A stretch of 64,000 nucleotides of DNA from Punctularia strigosozonata HHB-11173 SS5 (lineage: Eukaryota > Basidiomycota > Agaricomycetes > Corticiales > Punctulariaceae): contig NW_006767436.1 of assembly GCF_000264995.1 (NCBI RefSeq), positions 967,414 through 1,031,413 of the forward strand. The letters run 5' to 3'. Positions 50,137-60,415 of the stretch are shown one piece after another. Position 1 is the first letter of the stretch, and the number at the start of each line of letters is the position of its first letter. Position numbers and translations under genes: made by a program. Under the pieces are notes generated by a model that was not told where the DNA came from, did no database searches, and saw nothing but the letters and a program-made list of their open reading frames with translations.

Positions 50137-51905
50137 ATGTCCCGCCAGCTCTCCCCCGGGTCCGCCAACGCTCACCCCCACTTCCAACAACCGGCTACCC
50201 CGCAGTCCGTCCGACAAAAGGCCAAAGTGTACGCTCCCGGCATCGTCGCCGGTGTTGAAGATGTAAAATATCAGGCGAAATACAAGGACCTCAAGCGGAA
50301 GGTCAAAGAAATTGAAGCGGTGCGTCGCATCTCTGGAGGTCTACGGACAGCATGCTCATAAGCGAAACACAAAGGATAACGACAAGCTGCAATACAAGGT
50401 CTTGCAGGCCAAGCGTAACATTCAGCGCATGAAACTCGAGAGGGCGTAAGTCTCCATCGCTATGGAAATATCACCTCAGACCGACAACCAACCACAGAAT
50501 TCTGTACGAACGACTATCTATGATACCGCCCTCACCCGAGCACCATGGCCGACCCTTGCCCCCCGTTGGCATACAGCAAGCACCGCTTCAGTATCCATCC
50601 CCTCACCCGCAAGCTGTAGAACAAGCCGCACTCGAGGCCTCCGAGCACGCGCGACGCCACTCACAAGGCCCACGCCTCGCGCCTATCGCCCTCCAGCATG
50701 ACCGTTCCCGGCCGCCTGTCGAGGAAATCACCATTGGGCCCGGCATGATCCCTCCCCCTCCACACGGCCTTCCCGGCCTCCACGCACCGAACAACGGACG
50801 CATGCTCCCTGAAGGCGAAGCATACCGCCAGCTGCCGCCGCTGCCCGCAATGCAAGGACCGGGAGGACTGCCCCCGCCACGAGGACACCCTCATCACCTC
50901 CCACCGCCTCCCTCCATTCCGCACTCGCATTCTTCATCGCCTTCGGATGTCGGTGGACGCACGCCGCGTGGTGTACCAGCATCTGCGCACTCGCTCAGTC
51001 CGCCAATGGGGCCTGCCCCGCCGCACGTTGTGATGCCCGGTCCCGGGCATGCTCCTCCTCCCTCTGCGACGCTTTCGCCCTCCACAAGCAGTCGGTCGAG
51101 CAGCCACCACCACCATCACCACCACCACCATCGCACCAACTCTGGCCGCATCCACAACCACCAGCGCATCGGACCTGGTGTCAATATCAACCAAGCCGAA
51201 TGGGAGCGTCAGCGCGAAGAACGCGATCGACACCGCGAGCAGATCGAACGTGAACGCGAATGGGAACGCGAGCGGGACCGCAACATGGAGAGGGAGTACG
51301 AGCGCGAACGCGAGATTCGCATGATGCGCGAGTACGAGCTCGGTCGGCAACGCGACATGGAGGTGCAAGCTATGCAAGAGCGCCAGCAGCACCGTGAGCG
51401 CGACGCTCTGCGCCGCGGCCAGACTCCACCACCCTACGCACCCTCGCTGCGAGGCGGCGCGCGCGACACCCCCCCGCGCGACGTGCCACGTCTCGAGCGT
51501 CGCGAGAGCGGGCACTCCTCCCGCCCCTCGCGTTCCGATTCACCATCCTCTTCGGGCGGGCACCCACGCGATCGTGAGCTTATCTCCGAAGGCCTCTCCC
51601 GGCCGAGCTCCCGCACCCAGCATCCCGAGATGCCAGTGGGTCATACGGCGGGCTCGCGCTTGCCTTATCCGGACTCCTCTCGCTCCCTGCTGTCTGGTCC
51701 TGGGGTTGATTCCCGCAAACGCTCGCGAGGTGACATGGAGGTTGATGACGAGGGCCCAATGCCTCCGCGAGGCGAGGCGGATCACTACAGATCTTACTCA
51801 GACGACCGCGACCGGGGCTACAAGCGCCACCACCTCCAGGACGAGCCGATGGACATCGCCCCGACGCGCGATCTGGACGAGGGTCCTGGTCAGGGTGACG
51901 AGTGA
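50137..51905 (+). CDS. INO80 complex subunit F-type domain protein
   Basis: Predicted nuclear chromatin-remodelling subunit. Start ATG at 50137 (MSRQLSPGSANAHPHFQQPA). The conserved core is a coiled coil built from three exons: KYQAKYKDLKRKVKEIEA, DNDKLQYKVLQAKRNIQRMK and LERAILYERLS, which matches the INO80F domain. The rest is low-complexity: Pro/Gly/His-rich, a run of about ten histidines near 51104-51135, and a long Arg/Glu-rich single-helix-like stretch (about 51200-51410) of repeated ERER/REWE units. It then becomes Ser/Pro/Arg-rich and ends DLDEGPGQGDE. About 540 residues. The domain call rests on a short coiled coil, so identity is moderate. Confidence 0.7.
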
Positions 51906-52323
51906 CGAGGTCTTTCAAAGAAGCAAAGTTTGTATCCCGGTGGGTATGTTTCAATGTTCGGGGCGATCGGAAGCGGTCCCAGGCCCCAATCTTACGCCCT
52001 CCCTGTGCCAATATGTCCATACTCGAGCTTACCAGGAATCTTCAGATGTTTTATTTGTGCTCATTGTTCAGCTTCCGCTGCCGGAAGCTTATTACCGAGC
52101 TTCGCGGCTTCTCTCGGAATGGGTGGGGACCTCGTGCCTATTCAACGCTTCTGGGATGGACAAACTCACATCTCAGTACCCTCTCGGCCATTGTCCCCAA
52201 TGCATGCAGGTTCGTATTAACATGACGGTCTGTCTATCTGGTCATCGCTCCACCGATGGTTCCGCGCCCGGCTGTGACGCCCGTTTCCATAAGCGACGTA
52301 ACGAGCCCGAGCGGGACTCGTTA
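51906..52323. other. Convergent intergenic region
   Basis: About 420 bp between the INO80F-type gene (+) and the orphan gene (-), probably both 3' UTRs. No gene is seen. Confidence 0.45.
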
Positions 52324-53304
52324 TCAAGAGTCCCCGCCGATGTCGGGACCCCAGGCTGCGGTCGATCTCTCGGCAGATACCTGCGACCAAGTCTTTCGGG
52401 CAGGATCGGTCCGGACACCCCGCCACTGGTGCAGAGCCCCGTCCACCTCGTCATCGCTGACGGCGGGGTCGCCCCAGTCGGCGCTGACATAGCTGCAAAA
52501 GCTCGGAGGTTGCAGCAGCCGCTCGTACAGCTCCGCCGCCTCGATTAGGACCTCGTCCCTGTACGCGGAGTTGGGCTCTCGGGCGTCGAGGATGACGTCC
52601 ATCGCGAACGCCGGCCGGCCTGAGGCACCCATTCTGAGCTCGGCGGCCCGCGTCGCTTCGCCCAGCCTGCGGCGCATGGGAGACGCGTAAGATTTGCGTT
52701 GAATCCGTTTGGGTTCGTGAGGGTGTTGATGCTGCAGGTGCACGGACACGCATCTACTTGACTCCGCCGGACGTCGCTTCGCGGTGTTCTTCTTTGAATT
52801 CACCTTCTCATTCGAATTGCTCTTTTCGATCTTGACTGCGCGGCCCCGCCGCACCGCCGCGCGCTTGGGCGGATGGGGCGTGTGTGCTCGACTGCGCGTG
52901 CCGTGCCCGCTCCTGGATGTGCTTAGTGTCAGGGGCTGAGGAGAGCTATGCAAGTGATAGATGGTATGGGACATTGCGCTAGAAGATATCATGGACGCGC
53001 TTACGGTATGGATGGTAACGCTCTCGAACTCTCGCCCCAGTAGGTTGTTGCTAGTGTGTCCGGGTTCATGGTTCGTAGCGTACGTCACAGAACGCCCCAG
53101 TGAAATATACTGCATGTCAAGCAGCGACGGATCATACGTATCTGGAGGATGCCCCGCATCCGATCCGCCGTGACGCGGATAAGTTGAGCTCTTTCCGAGA
53201 GAAGAATGGCGAGCGGATCCCCTGCATCCGCACGCGGACAACAAGGCGACGCAGTACCCACCATGCTCAATGCAGTACAAGCTGCGAAAGCAGACGCGAC
53301 TCAT
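52324..53304 (-). CDS. Hypothetical basic protein (orphan)
   Basis: I do not recognise this gene. An uninterrupted minus-strand frame ends at 52324 and offers in-frame ATGs at 53304, 53115 and 52974; MSHTIYHLHSSPQPLTLSTS at 52974 is a plausible start. The centre is basic (PPKRAAVRRGRAVKIEKS, KVNSKKNTAKRRP), suggesting a nuclear signal. The C-terminal third looks folded: MDVILDAREPNSAYRDEVLI, EAAELYERLLQPPSFCSY and an acidic AVSDDEVDGAL. Codon use resembles neighbouring genes and the frame is long, so I think it is real. The true 5' end may include an exon from the open frame just upstream. Confidence 0.5.
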   Translation of the reverse strand: MSRVCFRSLYCIEHGGYCVALLSACGCRGSARHSSLGKSSTYPRHGGSDAGHPPDTYDPSLLDMQYISLGRSVTYATNHEPGHTSNNLLGREFESVTIHTVSASMISSSAMSHTIYHLHSSPQPLTLSTSRSGHGTRSRAHTPHPPKRAAVRRGRAVKIEKSNSNEKVNSKKNTAKRRPAESSRCVSVHLQHQHPHEPKRIQRKSYASPMRRRLGEATRAAELRMGASGRPAFAMDVILDAREPNSAYRDEVLIEAAELYERLLQPPSFCSYVSADWGDPAVSDDEVDGALHQWRGVRTDPARKTWSQVSAERSTAAWGPDIGGDS

Positions 53305-53509
53305 CCGGAGTGACAGCCAGTGACAGTGCGATTGTCAAATCTGCAATGTTCAGATGTAATGGCATTCCATCATGCCGTGCATAGCCCGGTTTGAGATGCG
53401 CCGGTACGCGAAGCTGTACATAAAGTGATGGAATTCGCCAGCTGTAGGGAAGACATGACTCGCCGGGAGTTTCTGACGCGGCACTCCGCGGGTTCGCGTC
53501 CGAAGGCAT
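53267..53509 (-). CDS. Possible 5' exon or small ORF of unknown function
   Basis: An open minus-strand frame from the ATG at 53509 reads MPSDANPRSAASETPGESCL, then SLYVQLRVPAHLKPGYARHD and LHLNIADLTIALSLAVTPDE. It has the look of coding sequence but no family I recognise. It overlaps the 5' end of the orphan gene in another frame. It could be an upstream exon of that gene, although I found no splice junction with the right phase, or chance. Weak call. Confidence 0.25.
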   Translation of the reverse strand: MPSDANPRSAASETPGESCLPYSWRIPSLYVQLRVPAHLKPGYARHDGMPLHLNIADLTIALSLAVTPDESRLLSQLVLH

Positions 53510-53713
53510 AAATTGCAGAGGTACCTTGTGGGCGTGAGGAACGTCACAGCCGCGGGCGAACCGCGGCCTGAACTCGAGAACGAGGCATGGATCCAAATAC
53601 TTATATTTCACAGTGACTCTAGCAGAGAGAGCGATGAAGGACGGGTAAAGTGACGTATGCAGGTCGCGGGCCCCTTCTCTTTCACTCCAGGATCGGTGTG
53701 CAGAGTCGGTACA

Positions 53714-54777
<1,064 letters not shown>

Positions 54778-54858
54778 TTCCGCGCCAGTGTCGGTAGCGG
54801 CTGGCCTCCGTCAGCCAATCATCGGCCTCCATTTCCAAAGCTCCTATACGCTACAACC
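54778..54858. promoter_or_regulatory. Very short bidirectional promoter, NDUFS8 / prefoldin 2
   Basis: Only 81 bp separate the divergent ATGs. It holds a CCAATCA on the plus strand at about 54815-54821, which is an ATTGG-type CCAAT box. Both 5' UTRs must be very short or overlap. Confidence 0.6.
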
Positions 54859-55389
54859 ATGGCCTCCAAGAAATCCAAAGCTCCTGCCCCGCTCTCAGAC
54901 CAAGGCAAGATTTCGGCGGTGCTACGTGTATATACACTATCTTGATTGAAGGGGCCAGCCAGAAATCCAGGAGAAGTACACAGGCTTGCAGAATGACATG
55001 CAGGCTCTCGCGAGCAAAATCGGCGAACTTGAATCAGAAGCGGATGAACACACGTATGCCCTCCTCCGGATGAGCAGATTGCATTGATATCAACCTGAGG
55101 TAGCTTGGTATTGGGGACTTTGAAGGATGCCCTTCAGGAAGACCCCGATCGGAAGTGTTTCCGGTTGATCGGAGGCGTCCTTGTTGAACGTACGGTCAAG
55201 GACATCGTACCAGCTTTGCAGACTAACAAGGATGGGGTATGCTGTTTGCTTCTTGTTCCTAGTCAGAAGCTAATGTACTCTGTCCAGATTCAGAAAGTCG
55301 TGACCAACCTGGCCGAACAGTATAAGTCCAAGGAGCAGGAGTTTGAGACCTTCAAGCAGGAATACAAAATCCGACCGGTGATGCGATGA
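54859..55389 (+). CDS. GIM4: Prefoldin subunit 2
   Basis: Beta-type subunit of the hexameric prefoldin co-chaperone that delivers actin and tubulin to CCT. Start MASKKSKAPAPLSDQ, then after a GC-AG intron (54905-54962) EIQEKYTGLQNDMQALASKI and GELESEADEHT. A second intron leads to LVLGTLKDALQEDPDRKCFR and LIGGVLVERTVKDIVPALQ, the hallmark prefoldin 2 hairpin. A third leads to IQKVVTNLAEQYKSKEQEFE, ending RPVMR. About 120 residues with coiled coils at both ends. The alternative GT donor in intron 1 would add unconserved residues (GKISAVL), so the GC donor is preferred. Identity is very secure. Confidence 0.94.
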
Positions 55390-55544
55390 TGTAACAGACG
55401 TTAATTGCGGGTGTATACCAAGTGCCGAGAGCTACAAACATTCCCTATTGTGATTCATATCGCAAGTCCACAGATGCTGCTGTCCGAGATCTACAAATGA
55501 AGCCAGTGGCCCAACAGAACAAGAGGCTACGTTCGTATCACAGA

Positions 55545-56434
55545 CTACGTAGAAATAACGACCGTTTGCTCCGTATCGACCTCCTTTGTGGTGACGGTCG
55601 TGACATCCACTACCTGTAAGATCGTTTGCAGCATCTCAACGATAATCTGGGACTGGCTCCTCTCGGATATCTGGTTCGAGACGATGCCGGTCACATCGTT
55701 CGAGTTACTAGAAACCGGCGCTCAGATGAGAACGTAGAAACGAGATGTCATCGGGGACTCACACGTTGATGCCGAAGGACTGTACTTGGTCGATGATCGT
55801 CTGAATGTCCTTCTGCTCGCTATGAGGAAGGATGAGCGTTTCAAAACATGAGTATTGCCAAGACGATGGCGCGCTCACATGGTCGTCTTTTGGACCTCGG
55901 TGACCACGAGAGACTTGACGACAGTTTGCACCACAATCGTCTCTCCTGCGTTTGAGCGCCTAATTATAACGTCACATCAACGCCGAGCTCGAATTGGAGG
56001 CTCTCTTCTCACCAATCAGATGAGATCTTGCCTGCGATGCTCTTCAGGGCGTCCGTCATGTTCGAAGGTAATGAATCCGTCACGTTCGAGTTGCTAAGAT
56101 TGGTCGAGTTGTAGGCGCTCGAGTTATTTGAGTCACTCGAGCTGACGTTGCTGTTGTTGTACAACGTGGAGTTGTACGCGTCCGCAGACAGAGAGTACAC
56201 CGACGTGTTGTTGTTGTTCGATCCGGACACCGTCGAGTTCGAGTTCGAGTCCGACGTATTATTTGACGACTGTACTGAGGTACTGTTCGAATCGTCCCGG
56301 ATCTGCCTACTCACAGCATCAGGCTAGCCATACCGGCACCCACGAGCAGAAATGACGTACCACATCGGGCGAGCTGTGGTTGAGGCCACAAGCATGGATA
56401 GAGCAAGCACACCGGCCGCGAAAAGTCGGACCAT
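55545..56434 (-). CDS. Small secreted Asn/Ser-rich protein A (tandem paralogue)
   Basis: No known family recognised. Start ATG at 56434: MVRLFAAGVLALSMLVASTT is a clear signal peptide (likely cut after TTA). Five exons, all introns phase 2. Exon 2 (56013-56306, 98 codons) is Asn/Ser/Thr-rich with about 15 N-x-S/T sequons, ending KSIAGKISSDW. Exon 3 is RSNAGETIVVQTVVKSLVVT plus EVQKTTM; exon 4 EQKDIQTIIDQVQSFGIN; exon 5 DVTGIVSNQISERSQSQIIV and EMLQTILQVVDVTTVTT, ending VVIST. About 220 residues, no cysteine in the mature part that I can see. It shares exon order and motifs with paralogue B 1 kb upstream on the same strand. Probably cell wall or extracellular. Function unknown. Confidence 0.72.
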
Positions 56435-57429
56435 ATTGAAAGGATTGAGTCGGGTAAAGATGAGTGTGTAAGAATGAACGAAAGGTGGCCGGTAGAGCTG
56501 AGTCGAGCGCGCCGAACGAAAGAGTAAGCAGCAACTAGGCTAGCTCGAGACGAATGTCAATGAACAGAAGAGGTACTCAATACCCTGACCGAACGACCAA
56601 AAGACCAAAAAAGAGTGCAGCTCTTGCGCCTTCCACCAGAGAAGAGAGGGCTTTTATACTTGAGCCACATGACGACCGGGCATTCTCGCTTGAACAGCAG
56701 AATGTAATTCAATCCGTAGGCACTTCACCAGCTTGGCCGCAGAGCCTCAGAAGCGTTACAGGCTGCCACAGCGACGGCGGAGATTCCCTTCCCATGGTTC
56801 TGTGAGTGGAGGAGTTGGATACGACGCGCAGTGTTTACATTCTTGATCGGACCCGCGGGCCTGTGCGATTAAGGTAGTGGGCGAATGCCGGCGCGATACT
56901 ACTCTCAGGTAACCACCTGAGTATTGTCACAGAACGCTACCAGCGTGCAGGATACAATCAGATCCCTTGAAACTCGAGTACGACTTCTTGAAGGCTGAAG
57001 GAGTGACAGTGTTTGCAAGGCTGCGTTTAACACGGGAAGCGAAAGACGCGCGTCCGTGAGTATTTCCGGACTTCAGTGTCCCTGCACTTAGCAACCGATC
57101 AGAAGTCCTAAACCGAATCTGTTCAGTAAAGCACGACTTGAGCATCTCGCACTGCAGCAATCGGGCGAGAGGAATGAGAGCGGTTCCGGAGATAGTCGCA
57201 GTGCGAGACGAGAACTTGAATATGCTTTTCGCACGCTTCTGTGGCCAAAATGTTAGGAGCTTTGCTCGTGCGCCATATGTTCAATAACCGGCAGGTACTA
57301 TGAACAGGGTTGTAGAGATGGTAATGGAGGCCCAGGAAACAGTATTATAATGGCCCCAAAATGTCCATAGCCCAGCAGAAAATGTACGCCAGAAACACTC
57401 CATCGTCAAATGACATGCAATCAGCGGCA
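56435..57429. other. Intergenic between the secreted paralogues
   Basis: About 1 kb between the start of A and the end of B. Its proximal part is A's promoter, with the TATA box. The remainder (about 56820-57360) shows open frames on both strands without recognisable content. I see no gene and no terminal repeats. Confidence 0.45.
56651..56658 (-). promoter_or_regulatory. TATA box of secreted gene A
   Basis: TATAAAAG on the minus strand, about 217 bp upstream of A's ATG. The motif and orientation fit a regulated, TATA-containing promoter. Confidence 0.5.
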
Positions 57430-58087
57430 CTAGACACCGAAGCTCGAGCTGACCAACCCAGAGCTCGAGCTGATGGACTCAGAGTTGACAGAGACAACGC
57501 TCATGATCTGCTCCAACATCTGGACGACGATCTCCTCTTCGCTGACGTTCACCATGTCGCTTTGGATAATGTTCACGATGTCGGACTGGTCACTGCACAG
57601 GTAATCGGTAATTGTCAGCCAGGCAATCATCTCAACTAGAGAAGATACAAACATGTCGATCCCGAATGAAGACATTTCGGAGATGATCTCCTGGATGTCG
57701 CTCTCCTCACTATTGACATTCGTCAGGGTAGTCTCTCACGAAGCGTGAACCGATTCACTCACACTACATTCTCGGAAACGGTTTCCAAGACCAAAGACTC
57801 GACCATTGAGTTTACAATGATGGTCTCAGAGGAGCTCGAGCGCCTAGACAGTGGATCAGTTCAGATTCGTGGTGAACATATGGCGCTCGTACCAGTCCGA
57901 AGAGATATGGCTACCGATGTTGTGCAAGTATCCGGATAGGTTAGAAGACACGGTCCTTGCTTGCCTAAACATGCTTTCATTCTTGAGTTTATTCCTTATG
58001 TTGTTTGAATACTTACATGACGGGTGCGGCGAAGATGGGGGCGATCGCTAAGAGAGCAACAGCAACGGCAGAGAAGATGCGAACCAT
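57430..58087 (-). CDS. Small secreted protein B (tandem paralogue)
   Basis: Paralogue of A, family unknown. Start ATG at 58087: MVRIFSAVAVALLAIAPIFA, a signal peptide ending about AAPV. Five exons, four introns all phase 2, matching A one for one. Exon 2 (57893-57964) is only 24 codons: QARTVSSNLSGYLHNIGSHI ending SSDW. Exon 3 SSSETIIVNSMVESLVLETV; exon 4 EESDIQEIISEMSSFGID; exon 5 SDIVNIIQSDMVNVSEEEIV and VQMLEQIMSVVSVNSES, ending SSSFGV. About 145 residues. Alternating hydrophobic and acidic/Ser residues in exons 3-5 suggest amphipathic helices. The extra residues of A are all in exon 2. Secretion is inferred; role unknown. Confidence 0.72.
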
Positions 58088-60415
58088 GGTGAATATCGGA
58101 GGATTGTGAGGGGTCAGAAAGCGAGCGTGTGTTGGCGAGGGTGTGCTGTGAAGCAAGCGGAAGCGCTGGGCTTGAAGGAGCTGGAAAGGTAACCCGGTAC
58201 CTGGAATGAACGAAGAGAGCACGGCTGGAGAGACTGTTCGACATATCGCAGCTTATATACCCGCCTTCCGTGGCAGAGACTCAATACGCTTTGTCCCAGG
58301 ATGAGCAGGTCGAATGGTACCGATGGTGCGTGTGTTCAGATTGGACAGATTCGGAGATGCCAGACTCTGTATGAATAGGCCCAGTCCCACAGGATGTCCA
58401 GAAATAGCTCGGGGAAGTCCAATACAGTGGACAACTGGCAAGGAGTTCCTGTGTGCACATCAGATGCAAAAGGTAATTGCGTCTTGATTTGCTGAAGTGC
58501 CTTTAGGTATAATGTCCTATGTTGTCGAAACACTTGCGGAGGGTACCGTGCGCTTTCCTCGATCCAAGCAATGTGTCTAGACTACCCGTCCAGATCGCGA
58601 CGCTGGGAACACAATAGGTTCGAGTTCACTAGCGGACGTTGACCGAGGTCGCCGGCGGATTCCCAGTACAGAAACAGCGCCAGGTGTTCGCAGCAACGCG
58701 ATAGACCGTGGAAGGAGCCTCCCGGGCATGAAAGTTCTTCTGGCCGAGAGGTGATTCAGCACCGGAACTCCTGGATGGCCCGCACCTTCGGTTCATCAGG
58801 CCGTAGCGTTGTCCAGTTCTAGCTTTGGGCAGGAGTTCCGTAAGCTACAGACTGAAGTTCTCACGCAATGCTGTAATCATATGCATGTGACGCTGAACCA
58901 CCATGGACTACGCCTTGATTCGCGTACATGCATCTCTCGCAAACATTCGAAAACGCGCTTGCCATGAACGACGAGAAGTAGCCGCTACCTACAATTACAT
59001 GAGTACTTGCAATCGTGCTGCCCCCAGAACCAGTGCAATGGGATTTGCAACAAAATCATTCATCGGTGCTTCTCGAAATCCGCCGCCCCGCTTCGCCTGC
59101 ATCTCTGCGATACGTAGGCTTAATATAGGTAGTTCTCATTCTCAGCACCAGGATCACTTGGTCTACTCTTACCCGCCGATGTACACGGTACGGATTTCCC
59201 GTGGGGTCAAGTCGTCTGATAGGCTAGGGATGGCTCAGCGCTCGTTCAAAGCTATGCGTGTTGCAACTAGGCAACCGTTCAGCTGTGTTCGACGATTGAC
59301 TCGGACTTTCATACGTGGTTTCATCCGTTGATGCCAACCACAGGAGAGTGCCATAAGTATTAAGTACCGGCAGCATGATGGCGCGCATTTCTGCGCACTT
59401 GACAATCGAAGAAGGCTCAAGAACCATAACGCCGATCTCCCTGTTCGCAACACGGTCGACGCTGAGAGCCTCAGACATCTCGTATTGATGTGTGGCGAAA
59501 ACGGGCACGACAAACTGATGCCTCCTGCAAGAACCTGTGGCTCTCGATATCAGCAGAACGTGAGATCGATGATATTTTTTCCCTCAGGACGCCCGGCTCT
59601 CATGGAGACCAATCGATTCATAGCTGCATTGCTCAGGGAGTCTAACCTGTATTTGGATGTCGCTTCAGCTCCGCCACTGGGTACGAAACCTCGAGCTCTG
59701 GACGAAGACATGCATGGATGGCAACTGACAACTATTGTGTATCAAGTGTACTTGAGCCTGAATCCGAGCAAAACGACTTCCCAATGGCCTTGTCATCTCA
59801 CTGTTTGATCTTATGCGTTGTTTAGCCCGGTCCCCCCCCCCGGCGGAGGTACTGATGGACAATCTTGTGTCGGTCCGGGCTCGCGATGCGCGTGAATATG
59901 ATTCACTAAGATTCGCAAATGGGATACTCTCCCATCTGGACGGCATTTCTGCATTCTCATGAAGGAAGTCGACTCGGGCAGACCTGGGGATATGTGCAAT
60001 GAATTCAACGATGTATAAGCTCCTGTTTACTTGTCGCTTTCTACAGCCGCGCTGTATACTCTGATTTGTACGCAGCCAACAGGCGACGTTCTCGGATCGT
60101 TCAGACTGGCTCTGCGGCCGGTTGATTTCGATAGACAAAGGCGTATACCGAGCCTATTCAGTATGAGTTCACGTAGCGCGCAGCGTCCCTGCTGACCTCG
60201 TATTTAATTTTGACGCTCGACTGGTTCTCGATCACGTGCCTTACACTCATCGAGCCTCCATTTGGGCCTGAGCTTAGTTTGGAACTACAGCGCATGTACC
60301 CCCATCGTTCCGCCAAGCTCTGCTTTACTCAGTTACACTGATTCGGAGTCTCCGCCCGTCTGGTCAACCGCTCTGGGACTTGTATCTCTCCCTTCAGCGA
60401 CAAGCTCGGCGCAAA
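58088..60415. other. Gene-poor stretch, 2.3 kb
   Basis: Apart from B's promoter at its left end I can support no gene here. Open frames reach only about 140-160 codons on either strand, with no domain, signal peptide or convincing splice signals. A cytosine run (CCCCCCCCCC) lies at about 59832-59841. The right end should carry the deubiquitinase promoter. A decayed or very lineage-specific gene is possible. Confidence 0.4.
58253..58259 (-). promoter_or_regulatory. TATA box of secreted gene B
   Basis: TATATAA on the minus strand, about 165 bp upstream of B's ATG. Confidence 0.5.

Noticed and set aside
53488-53503. GGGTTCGCGTCC, like a tRNA T arm
   Set aside because: No acceptor or D-arm pairing found, and it lies inside a coding-looking frame.
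58615-58627. GGTTCGAGTTC, like a tRNA B box
   Set aside because: No matching A box or cloverleaf stems could be drawn around it.
58903-59331. 142-codon plus-strand frame
   Set aside because: No domain, no promoter or splice logic, Arg-rich composition typical of chance frames.
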